Assembly (NCBI GenBank): GCA_041394905.1
Contig: JAWKHJ010000021.1
Coordinates: 60,240 to 124,239, forward strand
Reading direction: 5' to 3'
DNA length: 64,000 nt
Source of the DNA: RI-231 sp041394905
GTDB lineage: Bacteria; Acidobacteriota; Terriglobia; Bryobacterales; UBA6623
Part shown: positions 18,432 through 29,774 of the stretch, in pieces
Layout of the letters: each line of letters starts with the position of its first letter
Position numbering within the stretch: the stretch's first letter is position 1
The notes under the pieces: model-generated
Told to the model about the DNA's origin: nothing
Seen by the model: the letters and a program-made list of their open reading frames with translations, nothing else
The model's database searches: none
Program-made: the position numbers and the translations under genes

Positions 18432-19714
18432 ATGGTGGATCTCAATCTTTTGCGCCGGGATTTCGAGGCGCTCAAGCACCGGCTCGCGAATCGCGTCGCC
18501 CCCGAGCTACTCGACGAGTTCGCCGAGGCCGATGAGCGCCGCCGCGCTGCTGTCACGGAAATCGAAGGCCTCAAGCAAACCCGCAACGAGCTCTCATCGC
18601 TTGTCGCGCAGGCGAAAAAGTCCGGCGGAGACGCCTCAGACGCAATCGCAAAAAGCAAGCAAGTCGGCGAGCAAATCAAAGCGCTAGAAGACGACGTCAA
18701 GGCCGCCGACGAGCGCCAGCAGGACCTACTCGCGCGCATCCCCAACCTGCCCCACGAGAGCGTGCCGCCCGGCGCGGACGAGAGCGAAAACGTCGAGATC
18801 AAGCGCTGGGGCGCGCCGCGCAAGTTCGATTTCGAGCCGAAAGCGCACTGGGATTTAGGTCCCGAGCTCGGCATCCTCGACTTCGAGCGCGCCGCCAAGA
18901 TCACGGGCGCGCGATTCGCCGTACTTTCCGGCCGGGGGCGCGCCTGGAACGTGCGCTAATCAACTTCATGCTCGACGTCCACACCGGCGAGCACGGCTAC
19001 CGCGAGATTCTGCCGCCTTTCGTGGTCAACTCGCAGAGTTTATTCGGGACCGGGCAATTGCCCAAGTTTGCCGAGGATCTTTTTCACCTGGAAGGCACCG
19101 ACTACTGGCTGATCCCGACGGCGGAGGTGCCTGTGACCAACTTGCACGCCGGTGAGACGCTCGAAGCTGAAAAGTTGCCAGTGAAGTACGCCGCCTACAC
19201 GCCGTGCTTCCGCAGCGAGGCCAGCGCCTACGGACGCGACACCCGTGGCGTCATTCGGCAGCATCAATTTCAAAAAGTCGAGTTAGTGAAGTTCGTGCCC
19301 CCCGAGACGAGCTATGACGAGCTCGAAGGTTTAACCCGTAACGCCGAACAAATCCTCGAAAAGCTGGAACTGCCCTATCGCCGCGTGGCTTTGTGCGCGG
19401 GAGACCTGGGTTTCAGCTCCGCCAAAACGTACGACCTCGAGGTCTGGTTGCCTGGACTCAACCAATACAAAGAGATCTCATCCTGCTCGAATTTCGAAGA
19501 TTTTCAAGCGCGCAGGGCGAAGATTCGTTACAAAGCCGCCGGGGAAAAGAAGGCGCAACTCGTGCATACGCTCAACGGCAGCGGGCTCGCTGTGGGCCGC
19601 ACCTGGTTGGCCATCATCGAGAACTACCAACAGGCTGACGGTTCCGTTTCAGTCCCTGACGCTCTGCGTCCGTACTTGAAAGCCGAGCGGATCACGAAAG
19701 ACGGACTCGTCTAA
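18432..19714 (+). CDS. serS: Seryl-tRNA synthetase (one frameshift)
   Basis: This class II synthetase charges tRNA-Ser. The first frame gives the long antiparallel coiled-coil arm (VDLNLLRRDFEALKHRL ... KALEDDVKAADERQ) and the start of the catalytic core. The second frame from about 18937 gives the rest: motif 2 FRSEASAYGRDTRGVIRQHQ and motif 3 LAVGRTWLAIIENYQ. The break is at the G-run 18934-18938. One more G restores SGRGARLERALINFMLDVHTGEHGY, which is what the family has. As serS is essential and normally single-copy, this is almost surely a homopolymer error. It ends overlapping the convergent next gene by 4 bp. Confidence 0.93.
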
Positions 19715-20094
19715 TCGTCCGATTTTTGCGGCCAGCCATCGATCAGCTCGACTGACTCGACCTTCAGCATGCGGCCTTCGCGCTCGCCGACCACAACCGC
19801 GGGTACGTTTCCGCCCACGCGTTCCTTGGCCAAAGCGCGCACCGCCAGAGTATTCCCGTTGTCGTCGAATCGCAGCAGGATTCCGCCGTCGACAGAGAGC
19901 GCAAATTCCTTGGTATTCGGACCGACCGGACAGACCTGATCGACGTGAGCCTGCTTGCAGGTCCAGTCTGTCAGTTCCCCTTGCCAGGTGTTCTCCGTGA
20001 TGCGCTCTTCCGGAGCTCGGTTATTGACCACGGCCGCCGCGACGAGGGGAGTCGTGGCGAGGAGCGCGATCATCAAGATGTTGGATAATTTCAT
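19711..20094 (-). CDS. Small exported protein with a conserved cysteine pair
   Basis: The 127-residue protein has a signal peptide (MKLSNILMIALLATTPLVAAA) and a strong ribosome binding site (GGAGGAG). The mature part has LTDWTCKQAHVDQVCPVG, in which two cysteines could form a disulfide, then FALSVDGGILLRFDDNGNTLAVRALA and a C-terminal VESVELIDGW strand. It looks like a small beta-barrel domain seen as hypothetical proteins in Acidobacteria; I know no function. Confidence 0.75.
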   Translation of the reverse strand: MKLSNILMIALLATTPLVAAAVVNNRAPEERITENTWQGELTDWTCKQAHVDQVCPVGPNTKEFALSVDGGILLRFDDNGNTLAVRALAKERVGGNVPAVVVGEREGRMLKVESVELIDGWPQKSDD

Positions 20095-20151
20095 CGTCTC
20101 CTCCTACCCGTTTAGATGCCGCGGGTAGAAGGAGTGTTGCAGGCGCAGAGC

Positions 20152-20991
20152 TTAGAGCTTGTCCAGGCCCTCGGTCAGCTCGAGATACGTGCCCCATGGG
20201 TCGGTCAGGAACGCGATCTTCAACCCCAGCGCAGGCACTTCCCGAAACGGAACGTCGAACTTGACGCCTTTCGCTTCGAGCTCCTTGCAGAACTGCTCGA
20301 GCCCGCGCACCTCGAAACCCGTGTGGTCGATCGCGCGACCTTTCGTGCCCACTTCGCCGCCGACGGCGGGCGAAAACGTGAGGTTAACGCCGGGCAAGTC
20401 CGCGGCCTGGAACTGCCCTCGCACCATTGGCTTGGCCCCGAACATCTCGGCATACCACTTCTGCATCGCGGCGACATCGGGCGCAGCGAAATGCGTGTGA
20501 TGGTTGATGATCGGACCGTCGACTTTGGGATTCTGCATCAGCTCGACCTTGATGTCGTCCGGCGCAAGCACGAAGGCGAGAAACGTGTCCTGCGTGTCGG
20601 TGTAGAACACATCGTCAGTCGCTCGGCCGCCCGAGACTTCCTGCTTGGTGACGATCGGGACGCCGGCGGCCTTGAGCTTGGCCACCGTAGCTTTCACATC
20701 CGGCACCTGGAAGCCAACGTGGTTGATCGTCGTGCCGCGCGAACCGCCTGTAGGAGCCTTTGGGGTGAGCGCGATCAGCCCATTCGGAACCTTGATCACG
20801 GTCATCTTCCCTAACGGAACCGCCTTCGCTCCAAGCAAGTCGACCCAGAAGTGCTTCTGCGCCTCCACGTCGGAGACGTTGAAGTGATGATGGCCCATCA
20901 CAATCCGCCCGGAGGACGACGGCGGCAGTTGCGCCGACGCCGGAATCGCCGCCGTAATCAGGAGCGCGGCCAACAAAACCTTGCGTATCAT
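20152..20991 (-). CDS. Exported two-domain VOC (glyoxalase/dioxygenase fold) protein
   Basis: A signal peptide (MIRKVLLAALLITAAIPASAQ) precedes two vicinal-oxygen-chelate repeats. The first runs from GHHHFNVSDVEAQKHFWVDLLGAK to about residue 155, the second from HHTHFAAPDVAAMQKWYAEMFGAK to FLTDPWGTYLELTEGLD. Histidines at the repeat starts and the glutamate in YLELTEG are typical metal ligands. The family includes glyoxalases, ring-cleaving dioxygenases and antibiotic-resistance proteins. The periplasmic location argues against a glyoxalase acting on cytosolic methylglyoxal. Substrate unknown. Confidence 0.85.
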   Translation of the reverse strand: MIRKVLLAALLITAAIPASAQLPPSSSGRIVMGHHHFNVSDVEAQKHFWVDLLGAKAVPLGKMTVIKVPNGLIALTPKAPTGGSRGTTINHVGFQVPDVKATVAKLKAAGVPIVTKQEVSGGRATDDVFYTDTQDTFLAFVLAPDDIKVELMQNPKVDGPIINHHTHFAAPDVAAMQKWYAEMFGAKPMVRGQFQAADLPGVNLTFSPAVGGEVGTKGRAIDHTGFEVRGLEQFCKELEAKGVKFDVPFREVPALGLKIAFLTDPWGTYLELTEGLDKL

Positions 20992-21024
20992 TGCGATAGG
21001 ATTCTAGCAAGCCGTCGGGCATTC

Positions 21025-21054
21025 TTGCCGGTTTGGAAATATGTTTGGGATACT
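21025..21054 (+). promoter_or_regulatory. Possible sigma-70-type promoter of infA
   Basis: TTGCCG (21025-21030) and GATACT (21049-21054) are separated by 18 bases and lie about 70 bp before the infA start. The match to TTGACA/TATAAT is moderate, and nothing else in the gap scores better by eye. Confidence 0.3.
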
Positions 21055-21125
21055 AGGAACGAGTCGCAGGTAGAAGCCCGCGGCGCGTCGGCTTGGAAGC
21101 CGGCGGCAACTGCTAAGAGGAGGAT

Positions 21126-21347
21126 ATGGCGAAAGAGGAAGGAATTGAAGTTCAAGGAACGGTGGTGGAAAAACACCCCGGCGGCATTTTCAGCGTGGAG
21201 CTCGACGACAAGCACACCGTGCTGGCGCAGATTGCAGGCAAGCTACGCAAACACCGCATCCGTATCCTCACCGGCGACCGCGTCAACGTGGAGTTGTCTC
21301 CCTATGACCTCACGCGCGGACGCATCATCTACCGCTACCGCAGCTAG
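21126..21347 (+). CDS. infA: Translation initiation factor IF-1
   Basis: The 73-residue OB-fold protein matches IF-1 throughout: GIEVQGTVVEKHPGGIFSVEL, HTVLAQIAGKLRKHRIRILTGDRV and the C-terminal VELSPYDLTRGRIIYRYRS. IF-1 binds the 30S A site and helps IF-2 and IF-3 select the initiator tRNA. A strong AGGAGG lies a few bases before the ATG. It stands alone here, outside any ribosomal protein cluster, which may mean a second infA elsewhere. Confidence 0.96.
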   Translation: MAKEEGIEVQGTVVEKHPGGIFSVELDDKHTVLAQIAGKLRKHRIRILTGDRVNVELSPYDLTRGRIIYRYRS

Positions 21348-21359
21348 AGCTTCGGGCGA

Positions 21360-21794
21360 CTACCACTGCAGCACGTCGCCCTCCGCAAGCCCCCGCCGCT
21401 GGGCCTCTCCGGCGGCCAGCTCCAACACATAGCGCGAAGCAATGTTGGGTCCGTACGTAGGGCACACTTGCGTCTGGCAGGGCGGCGTGTCGGCGGAAAT
21501 GAACTGGACCTCGCGGTCCTCGTTCATCCAAAGGATGTCGAGCGGGACAAGGGTGTTGAGCATCCAGAAGAGGTAGATGTTCGACGTGTCGAACAGGAAC
21601 AGCATGCCTTTGGCCGCGTCGAGCACAGGCCGGAACATGAGCCCTCGGGCGCGCTCAGCGGCGGTGGCGGCAAGCTCGGCTTGGATCGTTTCGCCCGAGG
21701 GAGTGTCACCGGCGTCGCAGCCAGGTAGGGCGGCCCCAGGTCCCGCTGCGCGCGAACTGCTCGCGGTAGACGAGCAGGCCATGATCGGGGCCAT
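21360..21794 (-). CDS. DUF192-family protein
   Basis: The conserved part is complete: IQAELAATAAERARGLMFRPVLDAAKGMLFLFD, YLFWMLNTLVPLDILWMN, then TPPCQTQVCPTYG and YVLELAAGEAQRRGL. DUF192 proteins are small, usually exported beta-barrel proteins of unknown function. Only about 110 residues belong to the family. The apparent N-terminus (to about residue 33) lacks a clear signal peptide and overlaps, in another frame, the tail of the damaged gene upstream, so the true start is uncertain. Confidence 0.8.
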   Translation of the reverse strand: MAPIMACSSTASSSRAAGPGAALPGCDAGDTPSGETIQAELAATAAERARGLMFRPVLDAAKGMLFLFDTSNIYLFWMLNTLVPLDILWMNEDREVQFISADTPPCQTQVCPTYGPNIASRYVLELAAGEAQRRGLAEGDVLQW

Positions 21795-23219
21795 CGGTCG
21801 GCAACTCTAATGGCTCTGGCGGCGTACCGAAGGTCAGGCGCTCGCCCGACGGTTGGTTCGCCCAGTGGTATGCGGAACCTCGAAACGGCCGTCGTCGACC
21901 ATCGCGCTGCAAACGACCTTGCCGCTCGCGGCAAGGATCCGGCGCGCCTGTGGGTCGCCGCCGAACCAACGCAGGTTCGCGCCCGTCGAGCGAGCGAAGA
22001 CGTTCGTCGGACTGAACTCCTCGAGAACCGGCGCCGGCTGACCTGCAATTGGTGCCTAAAGGCTGGAAACTGTTCTCCGCCCGGCGCGCTCGCCGCATAG
22101 GGCGCCAACGCCGAGAAAGGACGACGCCGCAGGCTCTACCGTCGAGTAGAACAACCCGCTCAAGGTCCATTCACCTGCAGGCGTCGAGAGCGTGATCGCG
22201 CTCCGGCGCACTGGCGACTTCGCCGTCGGGCACGGTGAAGGTCCTCGGATCGAAATACCTCGGACCGGCCAGGTCGGCCTCCGCGTGACCATGCACGAGC
22301 CGGCGGGCGGCAGGCGCGTCGGGTCGAGCGGATCGAGATCCCAGTCAAACTGGCCGAGCGATTGGTCGCGCGGGCGTACGTCTGCGTTCCACTGGCGCGT
22401 GAGCGTCAGGCTCTGCCGAAATGCCACGGCCGGGTTGCCCGCTCGACGCCGTCGGGTGAAATCGGCAACGAGACGGTTGCTGACGTTGCCGTTGACGCGT
22501 ACGGCGAGCGGGACAACGCAACCGGCCGGCGCGTCGGCCGGAATCTCGATGTTGATCTGATCCAGGCCGGCGCAACACGACGAGCGCCCAGCGTAGGTGA
22601 ACGGGATCGAATGTCTGCAGAGCAGGACCCGGCAACGGACGGGCTGTACGTCAGCGGATAGATCGTCGGCGGCGCGCGCGACGGGCCAAGGCCGCGCCGG
22701 TGCAGGACCTGACCCGTCACGCCAGGCTAGCCGCGTTTCGGAGTGAGATGAGCTTCTGAAGAACGGGAGATAGGCAGCCTGCCGCGGCGACCGGGATGCC
22801 TTGCGAGGTCGAGGAAACAGCCCCGCTCGCCTCGACCACCTTGATCGCCAATCCGCTGCTCGACTGCCCGTCGCGGACGAACCACAGCTGATGCCGGCCG
22901 GCAGGTACGGCGGACGGCAGGATCGCGTTGACCTGATTCGCGCTCACATAGAGCAGCGGCGCGCGGAAGTTGTCGCCGTCCGCCGTCGCGATGCTCGCCT
23001 GCACGCCGCCAAGCGTCGTGGGTAGCGGAAATTGCCCTGCGTCGAACGTCCCGCCTAAGTCCTCGCCGAATGTCGTGAAGATCGACCCTTGGCGATCGCA
23101 CCGCCGGGAACGCTGGGGGACAAGAAGCTCGCCGCATTGACGACGCCGTCGGAGTAGAGAACCGGCTGTGCGCCCGCTGTTCGAGCGCTGAGGCAGCTCA
23201 ACAGCAACAGTAGGGGCAC
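21706..23219 (-). pseudogene. Multiply frameshifted secreted protein with TIGR03437 domain
   Basis: A GTG at 23219 gives a signal peptide (VPLLLLLSCLSARTAGAQ) and VLYSDGVVNAASFLSPSVPGG. A frame change near 23095 leads to SIFTTFGEDLGGTFDAGQFP and LLYVSANQVNAILPSAVPAG. Another near 22740-22680 leads to AGLDQINIEIPADAPAGCVV and VNGNVSNR, the end of a TIGR03437 domain. Further fragments in changing frames (GEWTLSGLFYSTVEPAASSF, ANLRWFGGDPQARRILAASG, SGERLTFGTPPEPLELPTDG) suggest a C-terminal domain running to about 21706. At least four indels are needed. The conserved residues between them are intact, so this may be a working gene in poor sequence. The 3' limit is uncertain. Confidence 0.65.
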
Positions 23220-23257
23220 GCCATGGCGTGCCCGGGCTCGGCATGCCGAGCCCCTAC
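23210..23257. repeat. REP-like double palindrome
   Basis: The 48 bases form nested palindromes. GTAGGGG (23210-23216) pairs with CCCCTAC (23251-23257). Inside are two adjacent perfect 9-bp hairpins with AT centres: 23214-23233 (GGGCACGCC/GGCGTGCCC) and 23234-23253 (GGGCTCGGC/GCCGAGCCC). This layout is typical of dispersed REP elements. It lies between DUF1501 and the damaged TIGR03437 gene and covers the latter's GTG start. Confidence 0.65.
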
Positions 23258-23259
23258 GG

Positions 23260-24468
23260 CTAGGCAAGCAAATCCCTCACAACCTTGCCGCTCACATCGG
23301 TCAAACGAAAATCGCGGCCCATGAAGCGATACGTCAGCTTCTCGTGGTCGAAGCCCAACTGGTTGAGCCACGTCGCCTGCAAATCGTGTACGTGGACGGG
23401 GTCCTTGGCGACGTTCAGACACAAGGCATCCGTCTCGCCGTAGGTGAGGCCGCCTTTGAGGCCGCCGCCGGCCATCCACATAGAGAAGGCATGCGGGTGG
23501 TGGTCGCGGCCGGCGTTCGCCGCCTCTTCCGGCTTGCGAATCTCGACCATCGGCGTGCGCCCAAACTCCCCGCCCCAGACCACCAAGGTCTCGTCGAGCA
23601 GGCCGCGCTGCTTCAAGTCCTTCACCAGCGCCGCCGTCGGTTTGTCGATCTCGTCCATGCGCTTGGGCAGCTTGTCGTTCAGATACGTGTGGTCGTCCCA
23701 CGAGGCGTCCATCATCAGCACGAAGCGGACGCCGCGCTCGACCAGGCGGCGGGCGAGCAGGCAATTGGTCGCGTACTGCTTGCGGTGCTCGTTGTCGGAG
23801 TTCAGACCGTACATCTCGAGCGTCTCGGGCTTCTCGTCGGAGAAGTCCATCAGATCGGGCGCCTCCATCTGCATGCGGAAGGCGAGCTCGTAGTTGTTGA
23901 TGCGCGATTCGATCTCGGAGTCGCCCGTCTCGTCGAGATGCATGCGGTTCATGTCGTTGACGAAATCGAGCGTGGCGCGCTGGCTCTGGCGGCTGACGCC
24001 GTCCGGGTTCGACAGGTACAGAATCGGGTCGCCCTGGTTGCGGAACATCGTGCCCTGGTAGTGCGAGGGCAGGAAGCCGGACGAGAAGTTCGTGGTGCCG
24101 CCGGAGGTTCCTTTGCCCGAAGAGAGGACGACGAAGCCGGGCAGATTCTTCGACTCCGAACCGAGGCCGTAAAGCGACCAGGAGCCAAACGTCGGGCGGC
24201 CGGGCACGATCGAGCCGGTGAACAACAGCAACTGGCCCGGATGGTGGTTGAACGCGTCCGTGTGCACCGAGCGGACCAGCGTGATGTCGTCGGCGACCTC
24301 GCTCAGGTTGGGCCACAGGTCGGAGAGCACCATGCCGGACTGGCCGCGCGGCGCGAAGGGGTAGCGGCTGGCCATGACCTTGGCCGTCGGCTTGATGAAG
24401 GCCAGCTTAAGGTCCTTGGTCATCTCGGCGGCAGCGATCGCCATCAGCTCTCGAGAAGACCAGGGCAC
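23260..24468 (-). CDS. DUF1501-family protein (N-terminus damaged by indels)
   Basis: The readable 400 residues match DUF1501, a sulfatase/phosphatase-fold exported protein: MTKDLKLAFIKPTAKVMASR, GQSGMVLSDLWPNLSEVADDI, LVRSVHTDAFNHHPGQLLLFTG, GRPTFGSWSLYGLGSE, DASWDDHTYLNDKL, and GGEFGRTPMVE followed by RDHHPHAFSMWMAGGG. Full members are about 70 residues longer and begin with a Tat signal. Just upstream (about 24490-24530), one inserted base restores YMFMVGGPSQP, the usual start of the catalytic domain. So the N-terminus is present but scrambled, not deleted. DUF1501 genes usually follow a DUF1549/DUF1553 cytochrome-type gene; none is readable here. The role is unknown. Confidence 0.85.
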   Translation of the reverse strand: MPWSSRELMAIAAAEMTKDLKLAFIKPTAKVMASRYPFAPRGQSGMVLSDLWPNLSEVADDITLVRSVHTDAFNHHPGQLLLFTGSIVPGRPTFGSWSLYGLGSESKNLPGFVVLSSGKGTSGGTTNFSSGFLPSHYQGTMFRNQGDPILYLSNPDGVSRQSQRATLDFVNDMNRMHLDETGDSEIESRINNYELAFRMQMEAPDLMDFSDEKPETLEMYGLNSDNEHRKQYATNCLLARRLVERGVRFVLMMDASWDDHTYLNDKLPKRMDEIDKPTAALVKDLKQRGLLDETLVVWGGEFGRTPMVEIRKPEEAANAGRDHHPHAFSMWMAGGGLKGGLTYGETDALCLNVAKDPVHVHDLQATWLNQLGFDHEKLTYRFMGRDFRLTDVSGKVVRDLLA

Positions 24469-25468
24469 TAGGGGGAAGACCTACGTCGGCTGGCTTGGTC
24501 CGCTACCATGAACATATAGGATGACGTGCGGCAACGCACCGGCGCACCTGGCAGCGAGCCGGCGCGCAGCGCGTGCAAGGGCCGAGCAGATCGTCCGTGC
24601 CCGTGGTCGCGGCGGTCAATCCGTCGGCTGCCGGCAGGGTCCCGGAGCGCCTATTGCCCGACATGGGTGGCAGTGCGTAAAGGGCGCGAGCTGCGGGAGC
24701 GCGGAACTGGTGTTATTACGGGGGTCATGACCGGCGCTCTTATGCTAGCGCACTGAAGGCGGCTGCCCGTTACAATGGCCCGTACGGCCTGTCGCAGCCA
24801 GCGCCAGTGCGCACGGCCGTAGAGGTTTTCGCTGGGTTATCGCCCAGATGCAGCTCGCCGGACCAAGATCATCGGTGCATGTCGTCGAGCTCCGGCGAGC
24901 GGTTCGACTCATCAGCGGGCAACACGCGTTGGACGCCCACTGCAGGCTGAAGGATCTCGACCACCGGGGCCCTGGTCGGAAACAGAGAAGGTGCAAATCA
25001 TGGTGAAAGTGCGGCGAGGAAACACGGCGCGGCAGAGCGTGCGGTAATCGCCGCAGCAGCGCAGGCATGCGTGGAAGGCCTGGTGGAAGGAAAGGACCCG
25101 CGCTTCGATGAAGTCCGTGATGCAGATGCGGTCCCTCGACGCCGGCATAAAAGGACCGCGAACTATGCCGGCCTCCCCGCCAGCGGCGTCGCCACAGCGG
25201 GAGTGGCGGGTCGGGTCCTCATCTCGCGCTGATGATCCGCAACCGTCAGGGCGGCCGTCTGGCGACCACAGCGCGGTAGATCAGCGCGGGCTTTCGCCGC
25301 GCGCGAGAGAGGCTTCAGGCCGTCCCACTCGCTCACGCAAGCATTCGCGGATCGCGCGGGCGACTGCGGCGGATTTTTTGAATGGGGATCGGTGCAGTCA
25401 TCGAAGCCCTTTGCGGATCCTAACGCGGAGAACCAGAACAGGGAAACAACAGTCTATTTTTCAACGAC
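24469..25468. other. 1-kb stretch with no intact gene
   Basis: The first 60-250 bases hold remains of the DUF1501 N-terminus on the minus strand. From about 24730 to 25468 I see only short open frames with no recognisable protein, RNA gene or repeat. Because the neighbouring genes are heavily indel-damaged, a missing DUF1553-like gene could be hidden here. Confidence 0.5.
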
Positions 25469-27208
25469 TTAGATTTGATATTCTAATACCGGCCCAGACG
25501 GATTCGACGCGCTCGATGCGCCGAACACGCAAATCGGTCCTACCCTGCCGCCGTTGTTACCGCAACAGGCCGAAGCGCGCCTGTACCGGGATGACCTCGT
25601 AGGCATCCCCAAGCTCAGACTGAAGCGCTTTGAAGATCGCGTCTTCCGATTTTCAAGACCTAGCCGGGCAAGAACACGAGATTGTCGAAGGCAAGCGCAT
25701 TGACGTAGCTGACTCCGGCCCAGGCTCGCTCGGCCTGGAGGCAGGTAAGGCGTTCGGATGACGCGGAACCCGGGCTCGAATGGCGCTGCTCAGCCTTCGC
25801 GTCGAGCTTTGGACCCCACGGGTCGGCGGCGGCGGGCAATTGTCCCTCGATCAGTCCGAGCATGGCCGACGAAAGCTTCGAGTCCATCTCAGCGTCGGCG
25901 AGCACGTTCAGGCCTAACTGCAAAAACTTTGGATCTTCGCGGTAGAGCTTCACCGCCTTCCGCCTTTCGCCCGAGGAAGCGATACGGCGGGCCGGCCAGG
26001 GCAGTGCTGCGCTACGTGGGCCTCGAGAGTGTTGCCACGACCCCCTTGCGCTCACACGCGGCCGGAACTCGCGCAGCGTGCGGTCGAGCACCACCGGCCC
26101 AAGGCATGGATACGCTCGGCATCATGCGGCCGCCAGTCCTCGGCGCTTGCAAGCGTCGACAAGCGCGTCCAGTTCCGCTGGCGCGCGTCGCTGGCAATGG
26201 CCCGAACCGGCCGCTGCATCGCTAGCCAGGGCGCGGCTGCCGAGGACAGGCTGAGCGACAGTGCAGTCTTGCCGTCAGGCAGAAGCACGACCGAAGTCGG
26301 CGTGAAAGCCTATCTCTTGGAGTCGACTGCTTCATCCGCCCCAAACTCAACCTCGCAGTACGTAGCCAAATTCTTCGGCGCTGAGCGAGTCGCCCCAATA
26401 GCGTCGCACCGCCCCGCCGAAGAGAGGATGCGGCGGATCGAAAGGTCGCGCGGATCGGCGGCCACCTGCAGGTCGCCGCCCTCCGACGCTTTGACCACGC
26501 AGCAAAACCCTCTTCATCCAGCGCGTCGACCAGCGGGCGGAAGCGTTCGCCTCAAGGGTGCGTCCTTCGTAGAGCCTTCGCGGCGTGGCGAGGATGACGG
26601 CCCTCCCGGCAACTTCATGCGGCCTTGACGCTCGAAGTCCTGCGCCCAAGGGTGCGTCTCCGCGCGGCGCTCACGCGCAGGCGGATGCGGTGCTCGGCCT
26701 GGGGAAAATGCGCCGCGATGGCGCGATCCCAGCTCTCCGCGCCCAGCTCGCGGATCAGGCTCAGGGTGACGTCGATCGGACGCGGCAGGGCGCGCAAGTA
26801 CACGCTTGATCACGTCGAGCGAGTCGCCAGTCGGCTTCCGGCCAGCGAGGAAGCCGTCCGGGTCTGACGCTGCCGAACAGCTTGCGAATCGGAAACGAGT
26901 CCGGCAAGGCGCGGAAGCCCGGCACGGTGGGCTCGTAGAAAACGTGGCAGACACGGCCGCGCTTGCGCCGGACCAAGGCGGTTTCGAACGGGATGCCGAG
27001 CTGAGCAAAGTGGGCCTGAAGCTCGCCCGTCGGGAGCACGGGCGTGACCGATGGAGGCCGGGGCCGTGGCGTCGGGAAATTCGCGAATGGCGCTAACGGG
27101 ATTGAGAACTACCGGTTCAGACCTAGCTGTTTGTTGGAGAAACAGTCCGGTGCAAGCCAACGCCAGAGCTGCCCAAACCGCATGCATGTGAGTATTGGCC
27201 AGGCTCAT
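25469..27208 (-). pseudogene. Multiply frameshifted exported protein, possibly of the deiminase/amidinotransferase fold
   Basis: The gene starts MSLANTHMHAVWAALALACTG (signal peptide) at 27208 and continues through several frames: LPTGELQAHFAQLGIPFETA, FYEPTVPGFRALPDSFPIRK, SLIRELGAESWDRAIAAHFP, HPWAQDFERQGRM, RAVILATPRRLYEGRTLE, VVKASEGGDLQVAADPRD, EFGADEAVD, and finally YVNALAFDNLVFLPG and ELGDAYEVIPVQARFGLLR. The EGGD motif followed by a YVNALAF...VFLP strand resembles the guanidino-group-modifying (agmatine/arginine deiminase) fold, but no catalytic His/Cys pair can be confirmed. At least eight indels separate the fragments. Function is a guess. Confidence 0.45.
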
Positions 27209-27354
27209 CCGAGTGAAATATAGCCTTGATCGTCTATCCAAAATAGACAAAGACCCAGCTAGCAATCAAAAACGGAAGACGCGCCGCACCCTCGTAGCGG
27301 TGCGGCGTCTCAGCTCGAACTGTACGCGCCTCTGGCCGGAGGGCGCGGCGGTGA

Positions 27355-29583
<2,229 letters not shown>

Positions 29584-29774
29584 AGCTCTTTCTCCTTGGT
29601 CGAGCGGAGGGGCCGACAGCTCAAGCGGCGAGGCAAGGCGGTCTCACCGCCAAGCCGTTCCAACAATGTGTGTGAGCGACGAACCCCTCTCTAGCCCGCA
29701 CGTGGGATGTGCGAACTTGTACGGTCAACAACGAAGCGGGAGAATTATTCCCGAGCTGACGGAATTTTTTTGGC
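29584..29774. promoter_or_regulatory. Divergent control region between katG and the ECF sigma gene
   Basis: This 191-bp gap must hold the promoters of katG (leftward) and the sigma/anti-sigma pair (rightward). At 29738-29752 an imperfect inverted repeat (GGGAGAATTATTCCC) stands 23 bp before the sigma start and could be an operator. I cannot assign -35 or -10 boxes with confidence. Confidence 0.3.

Noticed and set aside
23344..24471. A 375-codon open frame on the plus strand
   Set aside because: It is antisense to the DUF1501 gene, which has clear conserved motifs on the other strand.
23260..24730. DUF1501 cut short by a mobile element or rearrangement
   Set aside because: The expected N-terminal motif (YMFMVGGPSQP after adding one base) is found just upstream, so the gene is scrambled by indels rather than truncated.
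24729..25468. Short minus-strand reading frames as a small unknown gene
   Set aside because: No start, conserved pattern or sustained coding bias can be shown, and the surrounding sequence is unreliable.
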